Source of the DNA: Sphaerobacteraceae bacterium
GTDB taxonomy: Bacteria > Chloroflexota > Chloroflexia > Thermomicrobiales > Thermomicrobiaceae
DNA: 64,000 nucleotides
Direction: 5' to 3'
Assembly: GCA_007695115.1 (NCBI GenBank)
Contig: REEK01000170.1
Coordinates: 93,229 to 157,228, forward strand
The notes below the pieces were generated by a model, which made no database searches, was not told the DNA's origin, and worked only from the letters and a program-made list of their open reading frames with translations. This document shows, piece by piece, positions 7,287-17,067 of this stretch (the first letter of the stretch is position 1; every line of letters starts with the position of its first letter). The position numbers and the translations under genes were made by a program.

Positions 7287-10200
7287 TTACGGTGCGACCG
7301 GTGGCACGTTGGCTCCGGACACCTTATCGGTAAACGCCTTGACGTCTTCCGATACGATCTGCGCCAGACGGGACTTCTGGGCGTCTAGCTGCTCGCTGAG
7401 GAGATTGAAGACCTCCTCGGCACCAGCAGTCGGACGGGCGTCGGATTCGTCGATCATCGACGTCAGCGACAGGAACTTCTCGCGAATCTTCGCTTCACCC
7501 GGCTGAGCAGCGCCAGCGTCCACCTGGGTCAACTCGGCTTCAACCGAGGCCAGCTTCTCCTTGAGTTCATCGGCAGCAGAGCGGACGCCGTCTGGATCGT
7601 CTCCAGCATCGGCTCGTTTGGCCCACTGTTCGACCTGCTCGCGGATCGACTTGATCTGATTGATCGCCTCGTTCGTGGAGGAAACCAGGTCACGGATGTT
7701 GCTCTTCATCTCGAACTGAGCCTGCAGATCTTCATCGCTGGACTTGAGCCGTGGATCTCGCAGAATCCGGAATGATTCCGTCATCGACTCGTCTCCAACA
7801 GTGAGGCGAACCTGATACTCACCCGGCGTCACGCGCGGGGAGACCGCTTCTTCGGCTCGCTGAATCCGCTTGTCTTTTCCGCCCTCAGAGTCGAGCGGTG
7901 TTGCACCCTTCGTCCGCAGATTCCAGAGGAACCGGTTGGAGCCCGCGTTGGCGGGTGCCCAAGGTGCTTCTTCGCTCTTGCTGGAGTAACTGTTTAGCTC
8001 GTTGCCGTCAGCGTCCAGGAACGTCAGCGTCACTTCTTCCTCTGGCTTATCACCGAGATAGTAGTGAACGATGACCCCATCCGGAGGGTTGTTTCCAGCG
8101 TCGAGGAACAATCGCTGATCCTGACCGGAAGCATCCTTCTTGAGACGGTAGGAGATCGTTATCGGGCCGTTCATCATGAAGTTGAGATCTTCTGGATCAC
8201 TCGATGCGCCGAACGCACGGCCATAGAAGCGATACTTGTAGGTATCCCGTGGCTTGAACAGATGCGCGCTCTTGGATGCCAGATCATCCTGCATCTGCCG
8301 GAGCGGGCTAATGTCGTCCAGGATCCAGAACGATCGCCCATGCGTTGCCGCAACCAGGTCGCCATTCTTGACGATCAGGTCGTAGATCGGCACGATCGGC
8401 AGATTTGTATCCAGCCAGTGCCAGTTGCCGCCGTCATCGAGCGAGACGTACACGCCCAGCTCAGTGCCGACGAACAACAGGCCTCGGCGCTCCGGATCCT
8501 CGCGAATCGCCCGGGTGAAATCGTCATCCGGGATACCGTTGTTGATCCGCGTCCAGGTCTCACCGTAGTCATTGGTCTTGTAGAGATACGGACGGTTGTC
8601 GTCATGCTTGTACATCGTGGCTGCAATGTAGGCGGTTGCCGGATCATGTGGCGATGCCTCGATCATGCTGATCATCGCCCACTCTGGAAGGTCACCTGGA
8701 GTGATGTTCTTCCAGTTCTCGCCGCCATCACGGGAGATGTGCACCAGGCCATCGTCGGAGCCTGCCCAGTAGACACCCTGTTCATGTGGCGATTCCACGA
8801 AAGCGAAGATCGTGCAGTAGATCTCGGCACCACTGTTGTCAGCGGTAATCGGCCCACCGGAGTTCTGCAGCTTGTCCGGGTCGTTGCGAGTCAGATCCGG
8901 GCTGATCACCTGGTAGCTATGTCCGAGATCGGTCGACTTGTGGACATACTGCGATGCGATGAACATCGTCTTCGGATCGTGTGGCGAGAATTCGAGCGGG
9001 AACGTCCACTGGAATCGATACTTCAGATGGATCGCTCCGGCACCGAATCCATGAACTTCCGGCCACGCCGTGATGTTTCGGCGCTGATCCTCTTCCGGGT
9101 CCCAGTTGACCAGCCGGCCATGACCAAGTCCCGTGCCGATTCCGCCACCGAGCACCTTGTATGGTGCTTCTGGCTGAACCCGCATGTAGCCACTCTCGCC
9201 GCCACCGGGCTCGTAGTAGTTCTTCCAGCTGATCGCGCCTTCTGCGTCCGCCATCGGCAGGCGCATGGCGAAGTTGTCCTGCTGCGAACCGTAGATCCGG
9301 TATGGGAAGTGGTTGTCAGCTTCGACATGATAGAACTGCGCGGTCGGCTGGTTCATACAGGATGACCAGCTCTTGCCACCATCCAGCGAGACCACAGCAC
9401 CGCCATCGTTACCTTCGATCATGCGGAGCGGGTTGTTCGGATCGACCCACAAATCGTGGTTGTCACCGTGTGGCGTCGGGATCTGCTTGAACGTCTTGCC
9501 GCCATCGATGGACTTCAGGAACTGCAGGTTACAGATATAGACGGTATCTGCGTCCTGCGGGTCGGCGTAGATGTGCATGTAGTACCACGGTCGCCGACCT
9601 ACATCGAGATCATCGTTCTCACGACTCCAGGTAGCGCCGAAGTCATCGCTGCGATAGACGCCGGCGTCCTCGGCTTCGATCTGCGCATACACGCGACCAG
9701 CCTTGGCGCCAGACACCGCCACGCCAGACTTGCCCCAGATTCCCTTGGGAAGTCCTTCGTTGCGAGTTATGTCTTCCCAGGTATCGCCGCCGTCCATCGA
9801 CCGCCACATACCCGAATCTTCGCCACCACTGACCGCACCGTGCGGCAGTCGCTGGCCTTGCCAGAAGGTCGCAAAGACGACCCTCGGGTTGCTCGGGTCC
9901 ATCGAGATGTCGATAGCTCCAGCTTTGTCGCTCTTGTAGAGGACGTGCTCCCAGGTCTTGCCGCCATCGAGCGTCCGGTAGACACCACGGTCCTCGTTCT
10001 GGCCCCACGCATGGCCGAGTGCCGAGACGAAGACCACATCCGGGTTCGCCGGATGAATCTGGATCTCACCGATGTGACGGGTTGCTGCGAGGCCGACGTT
10101 TGCCCAGGTTCGGCCTCCGTCGGTCGACTTGTAGACACCGTCACCGTGCGAGATGTTACTCCGAATCGCCGTCTCACCGGTTCCGGCATAGATGACGTTC

Positions 10201-10430
10201 GGGTCCGAGTGCGAAACTGCGAGCGCACCTACGGCAGATGTCTTGAAAAACCCGTCGGTGACATTCTCCCAGTGAGAGCCTGCGTTCGTGGTTTTCCAGA
10301 CGCCGCCAGCACAGGCGCCGAAATAGAAGGTTCCGAGTTCGGTTGGATGACCGGCAACAGCGACTGTTCGCCCGGCACGGTGTGGACCAACCAGTCTCCA
10401 CTCGAGTGACTGGAATGCATTCGCGACCAA
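7287..10430 (-). CDS. Large multi-BNR/VPS10-type beta-propeller protein, TTG start
   Basis: The 1047-residue protein carries about eleven Asp-box repeats, including TTNAGSHW, STDGGRTW, TLDGGKTW, SMDGGDTW, SDDFGATW, SLDGGKSW, TNDYGETW and SLDDGGNW. These are enough for two propellers. A beta-rich domain and a charged helical C-terminus (about residues 900-1040) follow. This is the layout of the glycosyl hydrolase/VPS10-sortilin-like family; known members bind or cleave polysaccharides, but most are uncharacterised. The frame is open back to 10622, but AAAGGAG followed by 8 nt and TTG at 10430 marks the start, and the conserved family sequence (FQSLEWRLVGPHR) begins there. No signal peptide is visible from this start, which is odd for the family. 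A TTGACA-like -35 lies near 10536-10541 on this strand without a good -10. Confidence 0.85.
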   Translation of the reverse strand: MVANAFQSLEWRLVGPHRAGRTVAVAGHPTELGTFYFGACAGGVWKTTNAGSHWENVTDGFFKTSAVGALAVSHSDPNVIYAGTGETAIRSNISHGDGVYKSTDGGRTWANVGLAATRHIGEIQIHPANPDVVFVSALGHAWGQNEDRGVYRTLDGGKTWEHVLYKSDKAGAIDISMDPSNPRVVFATFWQGQRLPHGAVSGGEDSGMWRSMDGGDTWEDITRNEGLPKGIWGKSGVAVSGAKAGRVYAQIEAEDAGVYRSDDFGATWSRENDDLDVGRRPWYYMHIYADPQDADTVYICNLQFLKSIDGGKTFKQIPTPHGDNHDLWVDPNNPLRMIEGNDGGAVVSLDGGKSWSSCMNQPTAQFYHVEADNHFPYRIYGSQQDNFAMRLPMADAEGAISWKNYYEPGGGESGYMRVQPEAPYKVLGGGIGTGLGHGRLVNWDPEEDQRRNITAWPEVHGFGAGAIHLKYRFQWTFPLEFSPHDPKTMFIASQYVHKSTDLGHSYQVISPDLTRNDPDKLQNSGGPITADNSGAEIYCTIFAFVESPHEQGVYWAGSDDGLVHISRDGGENWKNITPGDLPEWAMISMIEASPHDPATAYIAATMYKHDDNRPYLYKTNDYGETWTRINNGIPDDDFTRAIREDPERRGLLFVGTELGVYVSLDDGGNWHWLDTNLPIVPIYDLIVKNGDLVAATHGRSFWILDDISPLRQMQDDLASKSAHLFKPRDTYKYRFYGRAFGASSDPEDLNFMMNGPITISYRLKKDASGQDQRLFLDAGNNPPDGVIVHYYLGDKPEEEVTLTFLDADGNELNSYSSKSEEAPWAPANAGSNRFLWNLRTKGATPLDSEGGKDKRIQRAEEAVSPRVTPGEYQVRLTVGDESMTESFRILRDPRLKSSDEDLQAQFEMKSNIRDLVSSTNEAINQIKSIREQVEQWAKRADAGDDPDGVRSAADELKEKLASVEAELTQVDAGAAQPGEAKIREKFLSLTSMIDESDARPTAGAEEVFNLLSEQLDAQKSRLAQIVSEDVKAFTDKVSGANVPPVAP

Positions 10431-10662
10431 GTGTTCTGCTCCTTTCGGATCGGCGTATTCCCGCGAATAGCGCCCGAATCCGTAGCTGAAACGTTTGTTG
10501 TTCCTGACTGCCAATTGTTCACAGATCCGCCGGACTGTCAACGAATTCGCCCCGGAACAATTCACATGCGCTAGCCGTTGATAGAATCGAAGAGAAACGA
10601 TCTCAACGCAACCCGGTTTCACTCAGCAGACTGGCAATCTTCGATTGAGAGTAGATCCGACC

Positions 10663-11940
10663 ATGTCATCGAACGATCAGAAACGAGTCCTGATGCTGCT
10701 CTCTCCGCAGAGCTACCGGAACGCTGCATTTCTGAAAGCTGGAGAGCGACTCGGGCTGGACGTTATTCAGGTTGTCGATGTCCCGGAAGCGCTCGCCAGC
10801 GAATGGGGAATCAACAATGGCGTCGAGTTCCGGAAACCAGAGCAGGCCGAGCAGAAACTCATGGACAGACTCGGCAGCGATCCGGTCAATGCGGTGATTT
10901 CCCTCGACGATAGTGCGACATTACTCGCCTCGAAAGTCGCCCATCGACTGAACCTGCCGAGCAATGATCCAGAGGCTGCCCTGGCAGCTCGTGACAAGTG
11001 GGTCATGCGGCAGCGCCTTCACGATCACGGTGTTCCAGCCCCAATGGCCTGGCGACACGATCTCGATGCAGATCCTGCGACCATCGCGGTCGATGTCCGG
11101 TATCCGTGCGTGGTGAAGCCGAATCTCCTGTCCGGAAGCCGGGGGGTGATTCGTGCCAACGACCCCGACGAGTTCACCAAAGCGTTCGAGCGAACCCGGC
11201 AGATTCTGGTCTCTGAGGGATTTACCAACGAGACCGCCGGCATTCTGGTTGAGGACTATCTGCCAGGCATCGAGGTAGCACTCGAAGGAATTCTCACCGA
11301 GGGCAAGTTACAGGTGCTGGCGCTATTCGATAAGCCGGACCCGCTCGAAGGCCCGTTCTTCGAAGAGACGATCTATACGACGCCGTCTCGCCTCTCAGAC
11401 GAGGAGCAGCAAGCAATCGCGACCTGCACTGAGGAAGCATCTGCAGCGCTCGGGCTCCGAACTGGCCCGGTCCATGCGGAGCTTCGTCTGAATGACATGG
11501 GGCCATGGATTATCGAGATCGCCGGTCGGTCGATCGGCGGCCTCTGTTCGACCATCCTCGAGTTCGGCACCGGGCAGTCGCTCGAAGAGTTGATCCTGCG
11601 CCACGCGATCGGTGAGCCAATCTCCGGCGCAGAACGCGGAGATGATGCGGTGGGCGTGATGATGATTCCGATACCGAAGGCCGGAATTCTCCGGGAAGTG
11701 TGCGGCGTCGAAGAGGCGAAGCAGGTTCCAGGAGTCACTGGGGTCGAGATCTCGGCTCCGATCAATCATTCGATCGTGCCGTTGCCCGAAGGGTCCAGTT
11801 ATCTGGGATTCATCTTCGCAAAGGGCGATAATGTGGATGACGTAGAAGCGGCGTTGCGAACGGCACACAATGCCCTGGAATTCCGGATCAGCAGTCAGAT
11901 TCGATTGACTGCCGACCCGGTGAGTCCGCCATCGCGATGA
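10663..11940 (+). CDS. ATP-grasp ligase of unknown substrate
   Basis: The 425-residue protein has the three ATP-grasp subdomains. There is an N-terminal Rossmann-like pre-ATP fold, a central ATP-binding part with YPCVVKPNLLSGSRGV (the Lys and small-residue loop), and a C-terminal metal site with VHAELRLND and WIIEIAGRSIGG. The EIAGRS form resembles the carnosine-synthase/BacD amino-acid ligase and PurK/biotin-carboxylase-like groups, which join a carboxylate to an amine through an acyl phosphate. A C-terminal domain of about 110 residues follows. The ATG at 10663 was preferred to a TTG at 10645; both lack a strong ribosome-binding site. It stands alone between divergent BNR and convergent YggX genes, so context gives no substrate. 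Confidence 0.8.
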   Translation: MSSNDQKRVLMLLSPQSYRNAAFLKAGERLGLDVIQVVDVPEALASEWGINNGVEFRKPEQAEQKLMDRLGSDPVNAVISLDDSATLLASKVAHRLNLPSNDPEAALAARDKWVMRQRLHDHGVPAPMAWRHDLDADPATIAVDVRYPCVVKPNLLSGSRGVIRANDPDEFTKAFERTRQILVSEGFTNETAGILVEDYLPGIEVALEGILTEGKLQVLALFDKPDPLEGPFFEETIYTTPSRLSDEEQQAIATCTEEASAALGLRTGPVHAELRLNDMGPWIIEIAGRSIGGLCSTILEFGTGQSLEELILRHAIGEPISGAERGDDAVGVMMIPIPKAGILREVCGVEEAKQVPGVTGVEISAPINHSIVPLPEGSSYLGFIFAKGDNVDDVEAALRTAHNALEFRISSQIRLTADPVSPPSR

Positions 11941-11946
11941 GACCAG

Positions 11947-12279
11947 CTATTTCTTTGCGGGAGCTGCACCCTTCGACGGGGCGCCACCCTTTGACGAGCC
12001 GCCAGCAGCAGCGCCAGCCGGCTGCCAGCCTTCGGGCATCTGGGAGCCTTCGCCGAAGAAGAACTCTTCCATATGCTCGCGCAACACCTTGCGATCGTTC
12101 GGATCGGCAGGATTCAGGGCGTAATGGTTGATCATGATCGTCTGATGCTCACGCCACATCTCCCACGCCTGTTCCGAAATCTCATTGAAGATGCGCTCTC
12201 CGAGCGGTCCTGGCACTGGCTGGCGTTCGAGTCCAGGCAATTCGCGTTGGAACTTGTTGCAGAAAACCATTCGTGCCAT
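11947..12279 (-). CDS. Probable Fe(2+)-trafficking protein, YggX-like, with extended Ala/Lys-rich tail
   Basis: The first 85 residues of this 110-residue protein follow the YggX pattern: MVFCNKFQRELPGLE with the conserved Cys near residue 7, then PGPLGERIFNEISEQAW and MWREHQTIMINHYAL, ending MEEFFFGE. YggX helps deliver ferrous iron and protects iron-sulfur clusters from oxidation in gammaproteobacteria. Here a 20-residue low-complexity tail rich in Ala, Gly, Ser, Pro and Lys follows, beyond the usual 90-residue length. It is transcribed toward the ATP-grasp gene, which ends 7 nt away. An iron role is inferred from the family only. Confidence 0.82.
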   Translation of the reverse strand: MARMVFCNKFQRELPGLERQPVPGPLGERIFNEISEQAWEMWREHQTIMINHYALNPADPNDRKVLREHMEEFFFGEGSQMPEGWQPAGAAAGGSSKGGAPSKGAAPAKK

Positions 12280-12374
12280 TGCATTATCCTCATCATGACT
12301 GAGCGAAAGTCTATTCGAAGCCTACGTGAGCACTCAACAGGCTGTCAATCTGCGTTTCGAACCGGAGGTGCCCG

Positions 12375-13286
12375 TTGAGTCGTTCAATCATCTTTTTCGG
12401 CATTCCCTGCTCGTTTGCCGATACGGTGCTGGCCGCGATCCTCGAGGCTGGTCACGATGTCCGCGCGCGAGTTGTTCCCGGAAATTCGCGAGTGCCGCAG
12501 CCGACTACCCGACTGAATCCGCCGGGGCGTTCAAAGTCCGCATCCTCTCTTCCGATCTCGGGAAGCGCCGCCACTGCCGGGAATGGTCATCCGGGTCAGT
12601 CAGACATTCCGGTCCTCCGGATCAATAATCACCAGGATCCCGGAACGCAGGAGTCGCTCGCTGAATTCGATGCAGACATCGCGATTGTCTGTTGCTACTC
12701 GGTGCGAATCCCTCAAACACTGATGACATCCACCCGACACGGTGGTCTGAACGTCCACCCCTCGCTGCTTCCACGTTTCCGGGGACCTGAGCCACTCTTC
12801 TGGACGTACCGCGAAGGAACCACAGAGTCTGGGGTCACGATTCATCAGCTCATCGATCAACTCGATGCCGGACCAATCGTCCGGCAGCATCACCTGGAGA
12901 TTCCGATCGGGAAGTCCGGAGGCGAGCTCTGGCTAGAGTCGGCGGCAATTGGCGGGCAACTCGTCACCGAGATCCTTCAGGATCTTGAGACATCGCTGAC
13001 CCACGCCCGAGCGCAACTAGGCGAAGGATCTTCCTATCAGAGCTGGCCAACGATGCAGGATCTCCAGATTGATCCGGCTGAATGGGAAGCCTGGCATGTG
13101 TTCCACTTCTGCCGAGGAGTAATCCCGCTGGGATACCAACCCGAGATTCTGACTGACGGAGCATACCGACGAGTCGTGGAAGCAGTCGATTTTGAGCGCC
13201 GAAACGATGAGAAGCGATCCGCCATTGACCTGGACGTTGAATCGGTCGAATGCCGCGACGGCCAGGTTCTGATCAAGCTAGCCTGA
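12375..13286 (+). CDS. Formyltransferase, methionyl-tRNA formyltransferase-like
   Basis: The 303-residue protein has the N-terminal formyl-transferase fold: FFGIPCSFADTVL, then GGLNVHPSLLPRFRGPEP with the Asn and His of the catalytic triad, and the Asp in LDAGPIV. Known family members use 10-formyl-tetrahydrofolate to formylate Met-tRNA, sugars or purine intermediates. The segment at residues 35-75 is a Ser/Pro/Gly-rich low-complexity insert. It replaces the region where standard Fmt has its PAGRGK-type tRNA loop, and the C-terminal domain is short. It may therefore be a paralogue acting on another amine rather than the housekeeping Fmt. GGAGGTG is 4 nt upstream of the TTG at 12375 and fixes that start. 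It converges on a sugar-nucleotide epimerase. Confidence 0.75.
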   Translation: MSRSIIFFGIPCSFADTVLAAILEAGHDVRARVVPGNSRVPQPTTRLNPPGRSKSASSLPISGSAATAGNGHPGQSDIPVLRINNHQDPGTQESLAEFDADIAIVCCYSVRIPQTLMTSTRHGGLNVHPSLLPRFRGPEPLFWTYREGTTESGVTIHQLIDQLDAGPIVRQHHLEIPIGKSGGELWLESAAIGGQLVTEILQDLETSLTHARAQLGEGSSYQSWPTMQDLQIDPAEWEAWHVFHFCRGVIPLGYQPEILTDGAYRRVVEAVDFERRNDEKRSAIDLDVESVECRDGQVLIKLA

Positions 13287-13287
13287 C

Positions 13288-14241
13288 TCAGGTGTCTGTC
13301 CTGTTGATTTGATCTCGCCAGTAATCGAGCACCTCTCGAAGGGTCTGCGCTAACGGGATTTCGGACTGCCAGCCGGTCAGCTCTGTGAGGCGGCTCGAAT
13401 CTCCCCGGAACTCCGGCACTTCGACCGGTCTCACCCGTTCAGGATCAACCCGTACTTCGATATCGTGCGTCGATTCGGCGATCAGCATGTCGAGCACATC
13501 CTGAATTCGCACCCCGACGCCGGAAGAGATGTTGAACACCTGACCGGCAAACGACTCCTCAGCCACCAGCTGATAGGCCCGCACCACGTCCCGCACATCC
13601 AGAAAGTCCCTGATCGGGTCGAGATTCCCTACCAGAACCACAGGATCGGCCAATCCAGCTTCTACTTCCGCAATCTGGCGAGCAAAGCTGGATACGACGA
13701 AGCGGTCTGTCTGTCCCGGCCCGACGTGGTTGAAGGGGCGAACCCGGACGATCTTCATCCCGTAGCTCGCGAAATACTGACCGGCATACAGATCCTGCGC
13801 CGCTTTACTGCTCGCGTACGGGTTGTTCGGGTTGAGTGGCTGTTGCTCGTTGATTGGGATCTGGCTCGGTGAGACTGCCCCGTAGATCTCGGCAGAACTG
13901 ACTGACACGATCACCGGGTCGATCCCGGCGCTGCGGCACCCTTCAAGAAGATTGATCTGCCCTACTGCGTTTGCCACCAGGGTTTCCGCAGGAGCGGCGA
14001 AGGCACGCGGAATATGGGATTGTCCAGCCAGATGGTAGATGATCTCCGGCTGGTAGTGCTCGAGTGTCCGACGCGTCAGGTCCGCGTCGCGGAGATCGCA
14101 GACAAGCAGGCGGCCCCCTTCTATCGGGGACCGTTTCTGTGACGACAGTCCAACAATGTCGAACCCGCCGGCGTGTACCAGCTGTGCAACGAGGTGGCGG
14201 CCAACGAATCCACTGGCTCCAGTAATGAGCACGCGCGTCAT
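13288..14241 (-). CDS. SDR-family NAD(P)-dependent sugar-nucleotide epimerase/reductase (GDP-4-keto-6-deoxymannose reductase-like)
   Basis: The 317-residue extended short-chain dehydrogenase has the N-terminal nucleotide-binding TGASGFVG motif (residues 7-14), the catalytic SSAEIYG serine strand and the YASSK Tyr-x-x-x-Lys pair. The substrate loop RPFNHVGPGQ is typical of the GDP-mannose dehydratase/Rmd branch, which makes deoxyhexoses for surface glycans. It is last in a minus-strand group after metK, 33 nt away, with an AGGAAG-rich stretch before its ATG. No glycosyltransferases are in the window, so its pathway is open. It may supply GDP-rhamnose or a related sugar. Confidence 0.85.
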   Translation of the reverse strand: MTRVLITGASGFVGRHLVAQLVHAGGFDIVGLSSQKRSPIEGGRLLVCDLRDADLTRRTLEHYQPEIIYHLAGQSHIPRAFAAPAETLVANAVGQINLLEGCRSAGIDPVIVSVSSAEIYGAVSPSQIPINEQQPLNPNNPYASSKAAQDLYAGQYFASYGMKIVRVRPFNHVGPGQTDRFVVSSFARQIAEVEAGLADPVVLVGNLDPIRDFLDVRDVVRAYQLVAEESFAGQVFNISSGVGVRIQDVLDMLIAESTHDIEVRVDPERVRPVEVPEFRGDSSRLTELTGWQSEIPLAQTLREVLDYWRDQINRTDT

Positions 14242-14274
14242 GATGTCAGCCCGCCTGATCTTCCTGTTCCCGGT

Positions 14275-15462
14275 TTACAGTCCGGCTTCCTGTCGAAGGA
14301 TATCCGCTTTATCGGTACGCTCCCACGGGAGATCGAGATCCGGGCGGCCAAAGTGACCATAAGCTGCAACCTGCTGGTAAATCGGTCGTCGCAGATCCAG
14401 ATCACGGAGAATTGCGCCCGGCCGGAGATCGAAATGCTGAGCGATCAGAGTCTCGATCTTCTCTTCATCGATCCTGGCAGTACCGAACGCCTCGATGTGG
14501 ATCGAGATTGGCTCGACGACACCGATCGCGTAAGAGACCTGAACCTCGAAGCGATCAGCCAGTCCTGCCGCAACCACGTTCTTTGCGACATACCGGGCCG
14601 CGTATGCGCCAGACCGATCGACCTTGGTCGGGTCTTTGCCGGAGAATGCGCCGCCACCGTGACGGGCAATCCCGCCATAGGTATCGACGATGATCTTGCG
14701 TCCGGTCAGTCCGGCGTCACTCATCGGTCCGCCGAGCATAAAGCTGCCGCTCGGGTTCACATACAGCTTGAGAGCGTCGTCGAGCATATCGGCCGGAACA
14801 CAGTGGTGGACCACCGCCTCTTCCAGATCCTTGCGAATCCGGTCCTGCGTGACCTCACGATCATGCTGGGTTGACAGCACGATGGTCGGGACACGTCTGG
14901 CGATGCCGTGCTCATAGGCAACGGTCACCTGACTCTTGCCATCCGGGCGGAGATAGTCGAGTTCACCGGAATGCCGGAGGTCGGCCATCCGGCGGGTCAT
15001 CTTGTGTGCCAGCGATATTGGCAGTGGCATCAACTCGGGGGTCTCGTTACAGGCGAACCCGATCATCATGCCCTGATCACCTGCACCGACTGACTCCGCG
15101 TCATCCTGCGATACCTTGCGAACACCCTGATTGATCTCCGGCGACTGTTCGTTGATCGCCGTCACAACGCCACAGGTTGCCGCGTCAAAACCATACTCTG
15201 CGCTGGTATAGCCGATGTCGCGCACCGTCTTGCGCACGATGCTTGGAATATCGATGTACGTTTCGGTGGTGATCTCACCGAAAACCAGAATCAACCCGGT
15301 GGTTGTCGACGTTTCACAGGCGACGTGCGCCTGCGGATCATGTCGGTAAATCTCATCCAGAACCGCATCTGAGATCTGATCACAGAGCTTGTCCGGGTGC
15401 CCCTCGGTCACTGACTCCGAGGTGAATAGCGTATGCGGAGACCGCATGAAACTGGTGGTCAC
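14275..15462 (-). CDS. metK: S-adenosylmethionine synthetase
   Basis: The 395-residue protein makes SAM from methionine and ATP. Signature segments are all present: [13 protein letters not shown] near the N-terminus, [12 protein letters not shown] with the conserved acidic residue, and [16 protein letters not shown] with the phosphate loop. The GTG at 15462 is chosen because AAGGAG lies 9 nt upstream; a GTG at 15468 would be too close to it, and an in-frame ATG at 15447 would cut into the family N-terminus only slightly. It follows ahcY by 90 nt on the same strand. The two enzymes make SAM and remove its by-product, so the pair is a functional methylation-cycle operon. A strong hairpin lies in the gap between them. 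Confidence 0.96.
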   Translation of the reverse strand: MTTSFMRSPHTLFTSESVTEGHPDKLCDQISDAVLDEIYRHDPQAHVACETSTTTGLILVFGEITTETYIDIPSIVRKTVRDIGYTSAEYGFDAATCGVVTAINEQSPEINQGVRKVSQDDAESVGAGDQGMMIGFACNETPELMPLPISLAHKMTRRMADLRHSGELDYLRPDGKSQVTVAYEHGIARRVPTIVLSTQHDREVTQDRIRKDLEEAVVHHCVPADMLDDALKLYVNPSGSFMLGGPMSDAGLTGRKIIVDTYGGIARHGGGAFSGKDPTKVDRSGAYAARYVAKNVVAAGLADRFEVQVSYAIGVVEPISIHIEAFGTARIDEEKIETLIAQHFDLRPGAILRDLDLRRPIYQQVAAYGHFGRPDLDLPWERTDKADILRQEAGL

Positions 15463-15490
15463 GTACACATTCTCCTTTTTCGCACGTAAA

Positions 15491-15515
15491 CGGGGCGGCT
15501 CAGATAGCCGCCCCG
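15491..15515 (-). terminator. Strong hairpin between ahcY and metK (attenuator or mRNA-processing site)
   Basis: A 10-bp perfect GC-rich stem (CGGGGCGGCT / AGCCGCCCCG) with a 5-nt loop sits between ahcY and metK, 29 nt before the metK start codon. On the minus strand it is followed by only GTTT and no true T-run, so it is a weak terminator at best. It could uncouple metK expression from ahcY or stabilise the upstream message. Confidence 0.6.
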
Positions 15516-15552
15516 ACCGTCCCGAACATTGCCGGGATTAGTGACGACCGAT

Positions 15553-16839
<1,287 letters not shown>

Positions 16840-17067
16840 TCATAAAACGAATAAAATATCTGGAACCGGCGCTACCCTGGCAGGTCAGAACAGGGAATCT
16901 TCTACCGTTCCCGAATAAACTCTCGCAAACTTCGCACCACCCCCGACGCTCTGACCACCGAACTTCCGGCCAAATCCGCCGAGCCGATGACGGGACCTGC
17001 ATATTGAGTTGTCAGCATATGACTATAGCAAACAGCGGGAAGCCCCTCAACTCGAGGGACTAGAAAT

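Noticed and set aside
8064..10409. Two long plus-strand open frames (433 and 317 codons) opposite the BNR protein
   Set aside because: They are antisense shadows of a repetitive coding gene, and their translations lack domain character.
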